From positions 1 to 64,000 of the forward strand of contig DASXSF010000081.1 of NCBI GenBank assembly GCA_036506155.1: 64,000 nt of DNA, given 5' to 3'. This document shows, one piece after another, positions 14,549 to 23,561 of the stretch; the first letter of the stretch is position 1, and each line of letters opens with the position of its first letter. Below the pieces are notes generated by a model. It was not told where the DNA came from. It worked only from the letters and a program-made list of their open reading frames with translations, and ran no database searches. A program made the position numbers and the translations under genes. The DNA comes from DASXRA01 sp036506155. Its GTDB lineage: Bacteria; Actinomycetota; Actinomycetes; Mycobacteriales; Jatrophihabitantaceae.

Positions 14549-17014
14549 TCAACTGATGGTGAAAGGCGCGGACACGGCGACCTCGTACGGATTGCGGGTG
14601 CCGATCGTGTCCTTGGGCAGCTGGACGATGTAGCCGCCCGCTTCGACCGTCGGTGGCCCGGACGCGTTGATGTCGCCCTGGGTCTCAGCCAGCGTGGAGA
14701 CCGGGAACTGAACCTGCACGGTCTTGGACTGGTTGGGGTCGAGCGTGACCCGCGTGAACCCGACCAACCTCTGCGGCGGCACGACGACGCTGCTGACCGG
14801 CTGGGCCACGTAGACGGGAACGATCTCGGTGCCGCTGCGGGATCCGGTGTTTCTGACCGTGATGGTCGCCGTCACGGTGCCGTTGCTGGAAACCTGCGGT
14901 GTCACCGACAAATTGCTCTTCGCGAAGGTGGTGTAGGACAAGCCGAACCCGAACGGGTAGAGCGGGTTGTAGGCGTGTCCCTGCCCGGACCCGGTGCCCG
15001 GCAGTTGGTCGAAGAACTTCGGCTGGTCGCCCAGCGGCGACGGCGCGCTGCCGTCGAAGTCCCCGCCCGGCGCTGCCGCGTCGGTCGGCCAGCTGACCGA
15101 GAGCTTGCCGCTCGGGTTGACCTTGCCGAAGATCACGTCGGCGGCTGCCTGGCCGGCCTCTGTGTCGCCCTGGTAGGCCATGAGCACACCGGCGGCGCTC
15201 TCGGCATCAGGACCCAGACCGACCGGACGTCCGGCGATGACCACGACGATCACCGGCTGGCCGGTCGCCATGAGCGCGCTGATCAGCGCCTTCTGGTCAG
15301 GCGGCAGCTGCGGTGCCGGGTTGTCGCCGAGCCCTTCGGCGTAGGCCTTCTCACCGACCGCGACGACGTAGGCGTCGGCGGGTGTGGCCGCGGCAGTGGC
15401 GCCGTCCGCCACATACACGGCGTTGGGGTCGTCGTTCAGGACGCCCTCCTGCACGGTGGTGCCCGGCGGGATCTGGTCGGGCGGGCCCATGCAGCAGACG
15501 TGGCCGGCGCCGAAGACGCCCTGCCAGCTGACGCTCCAACCGCCGAGCTGGTTGGTCATCGAGTCGGCGCTCGGGCCGGTGACGACGACCTTGGCGGACG
15601 ACGAGAGCGGCAGCGTGTTGTTCTCGTTGCGCAGCAGCGTCATCGACTCCTGTGCGGCCTTGAGCGTGGCGTCACGGCCCGCGGTAACCGCTGCGTTGGC
15701 GGCGTTGGCGTCGACGCACGGCGTGTTCGGATCGCTGACGCACGCCTGGTCGAACAGGCCGAGCTGGAACTTCAGCGTGAGAATCCGCCCGACGGCTTCG
15801 TTGATCCGCGGCATCTTGATCGCGCCGGAATTCACATCCTGAATGATGGCGGACTGCCACTGATCGGGGTTGTCCACGTACATGGCCATGTCGACCCCGG
15901 CGTTCACCGCCTTGGCAATCGCCTCAGCCGGGTTGGCGGCGACGTGGTAGGCCCCCTGCAGCGCCTGCACGTCCTGGTAGTCACTGATCACGACGCCCTG
16001 GAAGTGCATCTGGTTGCGCAGGATGTCGGTCAGCAGGTAGTGCGACCCGGTCGCCGGAACGCCGTTGATGGAGCCGGAGTCGACCATGACGGTGCCCACT
16101 CCCGCATCGATGCCACCGGCATACGACGGCAGGATCATGCTCTGCAGGTAGCTCAGCGGCAGCAGCGCCTCGTTGCGGTCGTGGCCGTTGACCGACTGCG
16201 AGTAGCCGGCGAAGTGCTTGACGGTCGCGGTAACACCGAGCGAGCCGGCCGGACCCGGAGTCTGAAGACCGCGGATGTTGGCGGCGCCCAGAGCCGCGGA
16301 CAGCTCCGGCTCCTCGGCCCACGTCTCGTACGTGCGGCCCCACCGGTTGTCGCGAGACAGGTCCTGCACCGGGGCGAAGTCCCACACCCAGCCAGTGGCC
16401 CGCAGCGCGCTACCCGTAGCCGCGCCGCCGGCTTGGGCTGCTGACGGGTCCCAGGTGGCGCCCATGCCGATGGATTGCGGATAGAGGGGGGCCTGCCACG
16501 GGTGCCCGAAACCGTGCACGGCGTCAACACCGAAGAGCACCGGAAGGTGCAGCCGCGAGTTCTGGATCGCGTACTGCTGGATCATGTTGTACTCGTTGGC
16601 CCAGTCGTAGCCGGTGTTACCCGTGGCGCCGGGCACGTGGGTCGTGTCGGGCGGGTTGTCCGTGCCACCCGCGAGCAGCGAGCCGACGTTGTTGTCGACG
16701 AGCCACGTCTTCATACAGTCCGTGTTCAGCTGGGCCCAGCCCTGGCTGCCGCATGCGTTGGACGGGCCGCTCATGTGGTCGACAAGTTGCTGGTCCATCT
16801 GGCCGACCTTCTCGGGCAAGGTCATTGCGCCCATCAGCGCACTGACGCGCGCCTGAATCGGCTTGTTCGGGTTCAGCCAGGGCGCCTGCGGTGGGGCCGC
16901 GCTGCCCTGACTGACGACAGCGGACAGCCCTCCGACCGCGAGGACGCCGATCGCAATGGCGTAGACCACCTTCTTTTTCGCGCGTAACTGGCCTGTGGGT
17001 AGCCAACGTGACAT
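14549..17014 (-). CDS. Secreted glycoside hydrolase family 3 (beta-glucosidase/beta-xylosidase type)
   Basis: The 821-residue enzyme has an N-terminal basic region and signal or anchor helix (about 16-40). A GH3 TIM-barrel domain follows, with LPVLFGVDAVHGFG, WGRTYET, KHF at 266-268 and the catalytic nucleophile Asp345 in VVISDYQDV. The GH3 C-terminal sandwich (LLRNENNTLPL onward) and a fibronectin-III-like end domain with YPFGFGLSYTTF come next. It should release terminal sugars from beta-glucans or related glycosides outside the cell. The closest types by motif are 1,3/1,4-beta-D-glucan glucohydrolases. The start follows AAGGAGG. It stands alone, not in a sugar-uptake operon. Confidence 0.93.
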   Translation of the reverse strand: MSRWLPTGQLRAKKKVVYAIAIGVLAVGGLSAVVSQGSAAPPQAPWLNPNKPIQARVSALMGAMTLPEKVGQMDQQLVDHMSGPSNACGSQGWAQLNTDCMKTWLVDNNVGSLLAGGTDNPPDTTHVPGATGNTGYDWANEYNMIQQYAIQNSRLHLPVLFGVDAVHGFGHPWQAPLYPQSIGMGATWDPSAAQAGGAATGSALRATGWVWDFAPVQDLSRDNRWGRTYETWAEEPELSAALGAANIRGLQTPGPAGSLGVTATVKHFAGYSQSVNGHDRNEALLPLSYLQSMILPSYAGGIDAGVGTVMVDSGSINGVPATGSHYLLTDILRNQMHFQGVVISDYQDVQALQGAYHVAANPAEAIAKAVNAGVDMAMYVDNPDQWQSAIIQDVNSGAIKMPRINEAVGRILTLKFQLGLFDQACVSDPNTPCVDANAANAAVTAGRDATLKAAQESMTLLRNENNTLPLSSSAKVVVTGPSADSMTNQLGGWSVSWQGVFGAGHVCCMGPPDQIPPGTTVQEGVLNDDPNAVYVADGATAAATPADAYVVAVGEKAYAEGLGDNPAPQLPPDQKALISALMATGQPVIVVVIAGRPVGLGPDAESAAGVLMAYQGDTEAGQAAADVIFGKVNPSGKLSVSWPTDAAAPGGDFDGSAPSPLGDQPKFFDQLPGTGSGQGHAYNPLYPFGFGLSYTTFAKSNLSVTPQVSSNGTVTATITVRNTGSRSGTEIVPVYVAQPVSSVVVPPQRLVGFTRVTLDPNQSKTVQVQFPVSTLAETQGDINASGPPTVEAGGYIVQLPKDTIGTRNPYEVAVSAPFTIS

Positions 17015-17045
17015 GACCGGGCCTCCTTGGGGTGACGGTTAGCTC

Positions 17046-17181
17046 GGCCGAGGACGGGGTTCTCGGCCATGCGTACTGGGGTGGGTGCACCTGCCCCGTC
17101 CGGGTATGCGACATCGACTCCCGGACTGTCGCTCAGCGAGGTGCACAATGAACATCCCTCCAGGGGCGACGCTGGCTGAGC
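17046..17181. other. Divergent spacer with three perfect hairpins
   Basis: The 200-base region between the GH3 gene and the CBS gene contains GGCCGAG/CTCGGCC (17046-17068), GTCCGGG/CCCGGAC (17098-17126) and GCTCAGC/GCTGAGC (17131-17137 with 17175-17181). They may be operators or leader structures for either gene. I could not match them to a known riboswitch. Confidence 0.4.
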
Positions 17182-17214
17182 GTAGTAACGCGTATCTTCG
17201 CGGTCAATCACGCA

Positions 17215-17754
17215 ATGTCCCGCACGCCGCACGCGGTCGTAGAGTGTCAGGACGTGGAGCAACGGCTCACGACTACGACGGCGGGAGGCACCGCGGGCGA
17301 CATCATGACCACGCCGGTGATCACGGTGGCTCCCGATACCTCGGTGGGCGAGGTGGCGGAGACCTTGCGGCGGCACCGCGTCAGCGGCGTACCGGTGGTC
17401 GATGTCGCCGGTACTGTGCTCGGCCTGGTCAGCGAGTACGACCTGCTGGCCAAGACCGGGGCCCTCGCCGGCGACGTCATGGTCACCGCGCTGATCACCG
17501 TCAGCAGCGAAACCGCTATCTCCGACGTGCGGCATCTGTTGGTCGACCGGCGCATCCGCCGCGTCCCGGTGCTCGACGCGGGTCGGCTCGTGGGCATCGT
17601 GAGCCGCAGCGACGTGATCGCGCTGATGGCCACCGAGTGGGTCTGCGGAGTCTGCGGCGAGCCGGTGCGGGCCGAGCAGCGACCCGAGATGTGCCCGAAG
17701 TGCCACGCTGCAGGCGAGCAGTTCCGGCTTCAGGAGCAGGTGCCCGGCGACTGA
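17215..17754 (+). CDS. Tandem CBS-domain protein with C-terminal zinc ribbon
   Basis: The 179-residue protein has two CBS motifs (about 27-82, MTTPVITVAPDTSVGEV; and 86-142, DVMVTALITVSSETAISDV), which normally bind adenine nucleotides. A four-cysteine knuckle follows (Cys144, Cys147, Cys160, Cys163; CGVC and CPKC) and probably holds zinc like a rubredoxin-type ribbon. It ends 17 bases before the E1 alpha gene and is transcribed in the same direction, so it may sense energy charge for the dehydrogenase. That link is inference. GTG 17254 is an alternative start. Confidence 0.85.
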   Translation: MSRTPHAVVECQDVEQRLTTTTAGGTAGDIMTTPVITVAPDTSVGEVAETLRRHRVSGVPVVDVAGTVLGLVSEYDLLAKTGALAGDVMVTALITVSSETAISDVRHLLVDRRIRRVPVLDAGRLVGIVSRSDVIALMATEWVCGVCGEPVRAEQRPEMCPKCHAAGEQFRLQEQVPGD

Positions 17755-17771
17755 CCGAACGAGGTGATCCC

Positions 17772-18833
17772 ATGACCGGCGAGCCACCCGAACGTCCCTT
17801 TCCCGGTGCCGAGGCGCCGGAGGCCCTGCGCGGTTACTACGCGCAGATGGCGTTGATCCGGGCCTTCGAGCTGCGCGCCGCGGAGATGTACCAGCGCGCA
17901 AAGATCGGCGGATACTGCCACCTCAACCTCGGTGAGGAGGCCACTGTCGTCGGGCTGATGGCCGCTCTGGAGGACCGCGACTACCTGTTCACGACGTACC
18001 GCGAACACGGGTACGCGCTCGCCCGGGGGCTGGAGCCGGCGCGGGTGATGGCCGAGCTGTTCGGCAAGACCACCGGGGTGTCCGGAGGCTGGGGCGGGTC
18101 GATGCACCTGTTCGATGCCAAGGCGCGCCTGCTCGGTGGGTACGGCATCGTCGGCGGGCAACTCCCGCCCGCCACCGGCGCCGCGCTCGCGCTCACCTTC
18201 CGGGGCGGCCCCGGCCCGGACGCGGAGGCGGTGATGTGTCTGCTCGGCGACGGCACCACCAACATCGGCGCGTTCCATGAGTCGTTGAACCTCGCCGCGG
18301 TGTGGCGGCTGCCCATCCTCTACGTGATCGTGAACAACCAGCTGGGCATGGGCACGCCGGTCGAGAAGGCGTCCGCCGAGCCGGACCTGTACAAGCGGGG
18401 CTGCTCGTACCGCATACCGGGCGTGCGGGTCGACGGCGACGACGTGCTCGCGGTCCGCGACGCCGCCTGCGCTGCGCTGCATACTGCCCGCACCGAGCGG
18501 CAGCCCGGCCTGTTGGAGACGGTGAGTTACCGGCTGCGCGGCCACTCGGTCGTCGACCCGGCCCGGTACCGGTCCAAGGAGGAGACCGAGCGGCTGCGCA
18601 GCCTCGATCCGGTCCCGGCGTTTCGCGCGCGGCTGCTCGAGGCAGGGGTGCTCGACCCGGAGCACGCGGCGCGCATCGACGAGGACGCCGACGCGCAGGT
18701 CACCCGGGCGGTCACGTTCGCCGACGAGAGTCCCGATCCCACTCCGGACCAGCTGTTCGCACACGCCTACGCCACACCGGTGCCCAACGCGCCGCACGCG
18801 CTGCCCGGCGACCCGGTCATGGCCGTCGCATAG
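17772..18833 (+). CDS. pdhA: Pyruvate-type 2-oxoacid dehydrogenase E1 component, alpha subunit
   Basis: The 353-residue subunit binds thiamine diphosphate. The motif runs from GDG (159-161) to NN (188-189) as GDGTTNIGAFHESLNLA...VNN, and YREHGYALARG supplies the active-site His. The phosphorylation-loop region reads YRLRGHSVVDP. With the E1 beta and E2 genes that follow it decarboxylates a 2-oxoacid, most likely pyruvate. Acetoin or branched-chain substrates remain possible because AcoA and BkdA are close relatives. The start follows GAGGTG and lies 17 bases after the CBS gene. Confidence 0.88.
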   Translation: MTGEPPERPFPGAEAPEALRGYYAQMALIRAFELRAAEMYQRAKIGGYCHLNLGEEATVVGLMAALEDRDYLFTTYREHGYALARGLEPARVMAELFGKTTGVSGGWGGSMHLFDAKARLLGGYGIVGGQLPPATGAALALTFRGGPGPDAEAVMCLLGDGTTNIGAFHESLNLAAVWRLPILYVIVNNQLGMGTPVEKASAEPDLYKRGCSYRIPGVRVDGDDVLAVRDAACAALHTARTERQPGLLETVSYRLRGHSVVDPARYRSKEETERLRSLDPVPAFRARLLEAGVLDPEHAARIDEDADAQVTRAVTFADESPDPTPDQLFAHAYATPVPNAPHALPGDPVMAVA

Positions 18834-18844
18834 GAGCTGAGCTC

Positions 18845-19837
18845 ATGGCGGTGATCACGTACCGGCAGGCGCTGCACGAAACGCTGCGCGCGGAGATGCT
18901 CCGCGACGAGTCGGTCTTCCTTCTCGGTGAGGAGATCGGTGTATTCGAGGGCTCGTACAAGATCACCGCGGGGCTGCTTGCCGAATTCGGGCCGGCCCGG
19001 GTCCGCGACACCCCGATCTCCGAAGAAGGTTTCGTCGGCGCCGCGGTCGGGGCCGCGATGCTGGGCATGCGGCCGGTCGTGGAGATCATGACCCTCAATT
19101 TCAGCCTGCTGGCGATCGACCAGATCGTGAACCATGCGGCGAAGATTTACGCCATGTTCGGCGGGCAGGTCGCCGTCCCGATGGTCATCCGCACGCCGGG
19201 CGGCGGCGGCCAGCAGCTCGCCGCGACCCATTCGCAGAACCTCGAGGTCTGGTACGCGCACATCCCCGGGATGAAGGTCGTTGCCCCAGCCACGCCGGCC
19301 GACGCGAAGGCCCTGCTCACGGCCGCGATCCGTGACGACGACCCCGTTCTGGTACTGGAGAATCTCGCCCTCTACAACACCAAGGGCGAGGTGCCCGACG
19401 GCGAGCAGCTCGGCGAGATCGGCACCGCCGCGGTCGTCAAGCCCGGCACGGACCTCACCGTCGTCAGCTACTCCCGGGCGACCGTGATCGCGCTCGACGT
19501 CGCCCGCCAACTCGAGGACGACCACATCTCGATCGAGGTCGTGGATCTGCGCAGCCTGCGCCCACTCGACCGGGAGACGATCTGCGCGTCGGTCCGCAAA
19601 ACGAGCCGCGCCGTCGTCCTCGAAGACGACTGGCTCACGTACGGCGTCGGCGCCGAGATCGCGGCCACCATTCAGGAGGGCGCCTTCGACTACCTCGACG
19701 CGCCGGTGCGTCGGGTGGCCGCCGCCGAAGTGCCGCTGCCCTACGCCAAGCCCCTCGAACTCGCCGCGCTGCCCGACGCCGGGGCGCTGGCCAAGGTCAT
19801 CGGCGAGGTGCTCGACGCCACCCGGTTCAGCCGGTAG
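18845..19837 (+). CDS. pdhB: Pyruvate-type 2-oxoacid dehydrogenase E1 component, beta subunit
   Basis: The 330-residue subunit pairs with the alpha subunit to form the heterotetrameric E1. Family motifs include LLGEEIGVFEGSYKIT, RVRDTPISEEGFVGAAVGAA, and RTPGGGGQQLAATHSQNLE near the active-site channel. The C-terminal transketolase domain has VVDLRSLRPLDRETI. The start is 11 bases after the alpha gene stop, with AGGAGC before it. Translation in tandem with the alpha and E2 genes is expected. Confidence 0.9.
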   Translation: MAVITYRQALHETLRAEMLRDESVFLLGEEIGVFEGSYKITAGLLAEFGPARVRDTPISEEGFVGAAVGAAMLGMRPVVEIMTLNFSLLAIDQIVNHAAKIYAMFGGQVAVPMVIRTPGGGGQQLAATHSQNLEVWYAHIPGMKVVAPATPADAKALLTAAIRDDDPVLVLENLALYNTKGEVPDGEQLGEIGTAAVVKPGTDLTVVSYSRATVIALDVARQLEDDHISIEVVDLRSLRPLDRETICASVRKTSRAVVLEDDWLTYGVGAEIAATIQEGAFDYLDAPVRRVAAAEVPLPYAKPLELAALPDAGALAKVIGEVLDATRFSR

Positions 19838-19845
19838 GAGCCACC

Positions 19846-21072
19846 ATGCCAGACGTCCTCATGCCCCGCCTGTCCGACACCATGACCGAGGGCGTACTCA
19901 GCGAGTGGCGGAAGGGCGAAGGCGACCCGGTGCACCGCGGCGACGTCCTCGCCGAGATCGAGACCGACAAGGCCACGATGGAACTCGAGGCGTACGACGA
20001 TGGCGTGCTCGAACGCCACCTCGTCGCCCCCGGCACCACTGTGCCGATCGGCCAGCCGATCGCAGTCATCGGCGACGGCACCGGAACCGTCAGTGCGCCC
20101 GCTCCCGCGCAGGCAGAACCGGCCGAGGCCGTACCACCGCCGGCAGCCGCGCCGGCTCCCACAACGCCAGCTCCTGGTCCAGCGGCGGCTGGTCCGCCGG
20201 CGGCGGTGCGCACGTCCCCCCTGGCCCGGGCATTGGCGCGTGAGCACGGCATCGACCTGTCCACGGTCACCGGCACCGGGCCGGGCGGTCGCATCGTGCG
20301 TGCCGACGTCCAGTCCGCGATCACCGTCGCAGCCCCCGCGTCGCAGCCCGCGCCGGCCCCGGCACCGGCGGCCGCTCCGATAGCCGCAGGGGACGAGAAA
20401 ATCCCGCTCAGCGCGGTGCGCCGCATCACCGCGCGACGGCTCACCGAGAGTGCCGCGGCGCCGCACTTCTACCTGACCTCGGTCGTCGACGCGGGGCGCC
20501 TGCTCGCATTCCGCGCCGAGATCAATCAGCGGCTCGCCGCCGACGGCGTCAAGATCAGCATCACCGACCTGCTCGTCCGTGCCTGCGCCGTGACGCTGCG
20601 CGTACACCCGCAGGTCAATGCGTCCTGGGGCGGCGACCACATTCTCCGGCGGGCGAACATCCACATCGGGGTTGCCGTCGCCCTCGATGACGGCCTGATC
20701 GTTCCGGTGATCCGCGACGCCGACCGTAAGAGCATCGGCGAGATTGCCGGCGAGGCGCACACGCTCGCCGACCGCGCGCGAGCAGGCAAGCTCACCCCCG
20801 ACGAATTCACCGGCAGCACGTTCACTATCAGCAACCTCGGGATGTACGGCATCGACCATTTCACCGCTGTCATCAACCCGCCCGAGGCGGCCATACTCGC
20901 CGTCGGCGCCGCCACTGACGAGGCGGTCGTGCGCGACGGGCAGGTGCTCGCGGCGACGACGATGAAGCTCACCCTGTCCATCGACCATCGCGTGCTCGAC
21001 GGCGCCACCGCGGCAGCGTTCGAGCGTGATTTGGTGCAGGTCCTCGAAGAGCCGCTGCGCATCGTCGTCTGA
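19846..21072 (+). CDS. pdhC: Dihydrolipoamide acetyltransferase (E2) of a pyruvate-type dehydrogenase
   Basis: The 408-residue core enzyme has one lipoyl domain (1-76) with lipoylated Lys42 in ETDKATME. A long Ala/Pro hinge follows, then the E1/E3-binding domain (RTSPLARALAREHGIDL...GPGGRIVRADV, about 125-160), a second hinge, and the catalytic domain ending with IDHRVLDGATAAAF. His381 and Asp385 are the catalytic pair. It passes the acyl group from E1 to CoA. No dihydrolipoamide dehydrogenase gene follows, so E3 must be supplied from elsewhere. The start is eight bases after the E1 beta stop. Confidence 0.92.
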   Translation: MPDVLMPRLSDTMTEGVLSEWRKGEGDPVHRGDVLAEIETDKATMELEAYDDGVLERHLVAPGTTVPIGQPIAVIGDGTGTVSAPAPAQAEPAEAVPPPAAAPAPTTPAPGPAAAGPPAAVRTSPLARALAREHGIDLSTVTGTGPGGRIVRADVQSAITVAAPASQPAPAPAPAAAPIAAGDEKIPLSAVRRITARRLTESAAAPHFYLTSVVDAGRLLAFRAEINQRLAADGVKISITDLLVRACAVTLRVHPQVNASWGGDHILRRANIHIGVAVALDDGLIVPVIRDADRKSIGEIAGEAHTLADRARAGKLTPDEFTGSTFTISNLGMYGIDHFTAVINPPEAAILAVGAATDEAVVRDGQVLAATTMKLTLSIDHRVLDGATAAAFERDLVQVLEEPLRIVV

Positions 21073-21087
21073 CCAGCGGCGATCGTA

Positions 21088-21121
21088 TGCAGATAGCGCT
21101 GCCCGAACAACACGATCTGCA
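21088..21121. terminator. Hairpin between convergent E2 and permease genes
   Basis: TGCAGAT (21088-21094) is complementary to ATCTGCA (21115-21121) with a 20-base loop, in the 64-base space between convergent genes. The stem is modest. Confidence 0.35.
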
Positions 21122-21136
21122 GGTAATCCAGCAGGT

Positions 21137-22318
21137 TCAACGGCCGGCCCGCGCATGCCGACCGCTGTGGTCGTGACCGGCCATGTCGTCGGGGCCGCCG
21201 CCCATCATGGCAAGCATGGCGCGACCGCCGGTGCGATAAAACCGCCAGACCAGCGCAATGGCGAGCAACAGGAAGACGATGTTCAGCACGGTGGTGTAGT
21301 TCCAGCGGATGCTGTCGTCGCCGACATCCGCGTTACGGGGGCCCGAGGGGATGAGCCCAAGCGGGCTGAACACGAACTCGATCACGTAACCGGCGGCCAC
21401 CATGGTCACGTAGAACGTGACGAACAGAAAGACGGCCATACGCCGCCCGTAGTACTTCGCGTAGATGAGCAACAGCGGAATGATGATCAGGTCGGCGAAG
21501 ATGAACGAGACGACCCCACCGAAGCTGATGCCCCCGTTCCACAGCACGGCTGCCAGTGGCGCGTTGCCGATCGAGCAGACGAACGTCACGACGGCGACGA
21601 GCGGACCGATGAGTGGTCCCCAAAGCTTGGCTGCCAACGGGTGGTCGGTGAAGAACAGCTGCTGCCAGAACGAGTCAGGGATCCAGGCCGCGGCCGCTCC
21701 GGCGATGAGCAGCCCGCCGACGAGGTCGCGCAGGATCGCTGCCCATTCCATGACGAAGTTGTGGCTGACCGACGTGAACCCGGCCGGTGAGGCGAGCCGT
21801 CGCCAGAATGATCCCGAGCCGGTGACACTCATGTCCATCGCCGCATGGCCCTCCATCGACCCGGCGACGCCACGATCGGCCTGCGTGCGGGCGTCCTGGC
21901 GCAGCCGACTCGTGAGAAAGCGACGGAACAACAACGCCAGCAGGATGATCATGATGGGGCCGCCGACGAACTCCGCGAGCGTGAACTGCCAGCCGAGCAG
22001 CAACGCCAGGATGAGCCCGAGTTCGATTACGAGGTTGGTGGAGGCGAACTGGAACGCCATCGCGGCGGTGAAGTCCGCGCCTTTACGAAACAACGAGCGG
22101 GCGAGCGCGACGGCGGCATACGAGCAGGACGAGGACGCTGCCCCGAGTCCGGTGGCCTTGGCGAGACTGCGCGGGCGGTCGTCGGGGAGCAGCCGGGCCA
22201 TCGTCGACTTCCGGACCAGGGACTCGATCACCGCTGCCAGCGTGAAGCCCAGGATCAACGACCACGTGACCTGCCAGGTCATTGTCCCGGCGGCGCGCAA
22301 CGCGTGCAGGATAGGCAC
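21137..22318 (-). CDS. YraQ/ArsP-type (DUF318) permease
   Basis: The 393-residue membrane protein has about eight helices and the conserved cysteine segment LGAASSSCSYAAVALARSLF. It also carries a central Met/His-containing loop (MEGHAAMDMS) and a His/Asp-rich C-terminal tail (GGGPDDMAGHDHSGRH). These match the DUF318 permease family that includes the organoarsenical exporter ArsP and putative metal permeases. The GTG at 22318 is preferred because GGAAGGAG lies ten bases upstream; no earlier start has a binding site. A CsoR-like palindrome directly upstream supports a metal or thiol-linked role, by inference. Confidence 0.8.
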   Translation of the reverse strand: MPILHALRAAGTMTWQVTWSLILGFTLAAVIESLVRKSTMARLLPDDRPRSLAKATGLGAASSSCSYAAVALARSLFRKGADFTAAMAFQFASTNLVIELGLILALLLGWQFTLAEFVGGPIMIILLALLFRRFLTSRLRQDARTQADRGVAGSMEGHAAMDMSVTGSGSFWRRLASPAGFTSVSHNFVMEWAAILRDLVGGLLIAGAAAAWIPDSFWQQLFFTDHPLAAKLWGPLIGPLVAVVTFVCSIGNAPLAAVLWNGGISFGGVVSFIFADLIIIPLLLIYAKYYGRRMAVFLFVTFYVTMVAAGYVIEFVFSPLGLIPSGPRNADVGDDSIRWNYTTVLNIVFLLLAIALVWRFYRTGGRAMLAMMGGGPDDMAGHDHSGRHARAGR

Positions 22319-22346
22319 TGTCAGCTGACTCCTTCCGGCGCTAACG

Positions 22347-22362
22347 CTACCCCCGTAGGGTA
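22347..22362. promoter_or_regulatory. CsoR-like palindrome upstream of the permease
   Basis: CTACCCCCGTAGGGTA (22347-22362) contains TACCC and GGGTA as inverted ends around a G/C core, as well as CTAC-CCCC-GTAG. Operators of the CsoR/RcnR/FrmR family have a G/C tract framed by such ends. It lies about 30 bases before the permease start. No csoR-like gene is present in the window. Confidence 0.45.
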
Positions 22363-22371
22363 TTGCTGCGG

Positions 22372-23475
22372 TCACCGGGGCAGCATCAGGTCCAGTTCGA
22401 GCCATTGCGCCAGGGTCTCGATCTCGGCATGCACGGCCATGGTCATCGTCCGGGTGAAGAGCACGTCCTCGTGGATAGCATTGACCCGGAGCACGCCGGC
22501 CTTGCGGTCGGCGGTGGCGTCGAGCTTTCCGACCAGTCGGTCGCCGTAAAGGATCGGCAAAGCGAAGAACCCCCAACGGCGCTTAGCGGCCGGCTTGTAC
22601 ATTTCCAACTGGTAGTCGAAGTCGAATAGGTCGAGCGTTCGCTGCCGGTCGAAGATCAACCGATCCAACGGGGACAGGAGTGCCGCGCGCCCGGAGAAGG
22701 CGCTGTCCGGATACGACGGATCGATCCGCCATATGCCCTTGACGCCGTCGACCGCGGCCTGCTCGCCCGCCTCGCCCACGTCCATTGGCTCACCCGGGCT
22801 TTCCGGTGCTCGGGCGCGGGCGATGCCCAGCGACCGCAAGCGCAGCTCGTTGCGGGCGCGCAGTGCCTGGTCGGCCGGCATGGCCGGCTCATCGGGGTAG
22901 ATGCGACTGGCGAGATCCCACAGCCGACTGCGGCCGCGCCGCCCCGCAACCGCGACCTCACCGCGCGCCTCCATGAACTCCAGCAGCCGGGTCACGTTGC
23001 GGTCGCTCGACCAGCCGGACGACTTCCAGGGCACTGCGCAGGTATCCGGAAGCTCGCCCGCAGCCAGCGGGCCCGACGAGCCGAGCCGATCGAGGATGTC
23101 CCGGCGGCACGCGTCATTGGCGCGCACCCAGTCCCTGCGCCACACCTGCCAGTCGCGCAGCTCCCCCCGCCCCGGCCACTCGGCCATCTCCGCGCGATAG
23201 AGCGCCATGTCTTCGGCAGGACGAATCATCCCCTGCACCTCGACGAGCGCCCGGTGCTCCAGCGCGCCCTGCAGCTCTTCGGGCCGGTACGCCGCCCCGA
23301 GGCGGCTCCAGGCGACCAGGTCGGCATTCGGGGCGACCGCGGCGGTCCCGTCGTTCTGAAGCAGCGTCAGGTGCTGCACAACCTCGAGCAGCACTGTCGG
23401 ACGCGGGGTGTCGAGCAGCTGAGCGCGTACGGCGATGCGACGCGCGTCCACACGAGACAGCTCGCGCACGGTCAC
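22372..23475 (-). CDS. Winged-helix DNA glycosylase of the YcaQ/AlkZ type (HTH_42)
   Basis: About 367 residues match the tandem winged-helix family of interstrand-crosslink glycosylases. Seen here are VVQHLTLLQNDGT, holding the QxD variant of the catalytic motif, NVTRLLEFMEARGEV as a winged helix, and the conserved LLSPLDRLIFDRQRT and YGDRLVGKLDA segments. These enzymes unhook damaged or crosslinked bases, often natural-product adducts. GTG 23475 is chosen as start because conserved sequence begins there (TVRELSRVDARR); the ribosome binding site is weak. It reads towards the permease and diverges from crcB. Confidence 0.82.
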   Translation of the reverse strand: MTVRELSRVDARRIAVRAQLLDTPRPTVLLEVVQHLTLLQNDGTAAVAPNADLVAWSRLGAAYRPEELQGALEHRALVEVQGMIRPAEDMALYRAEMAEWPGRGELRDWQVWRRDWVRANDACRRDILDRLGSSGPLAAGELPDTCAVPWKSSGWSSDRNVTRLLEFMEARGEVAVAGRRGRSRLWDLASRIYPDEPAMPADQALRARNELRLRSLGIARARAPESPGEPMDVGEAGEQAAVDGVKGIWRIDPSYPDSAFSGRAALLSPLDRLIFDRQRTLDLFDFDYQLEMYKPAAKRRWGFFALPILYGDRLVGKLDATADRKAGVLRVNAIHEDVLFTRTMTMAVHAEIETLAQWLELDLMLPR

Positions 23476-23561
23476 GCGAGCGACGCTACGGGACCGCGCC
23501 GAAGATCTCGGCCGGCCGGCCATCATGCGCGTCACCGGGGCCGATCCGGTAGTAACGAACC

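Noticed and set aside
23476..23561. Possible fluoride riboswitch upstream of crcB
   Set aside because: I looked for the conserved GG.GATGG start and the CTGAT-type core and found neither in a convincing arrangement.
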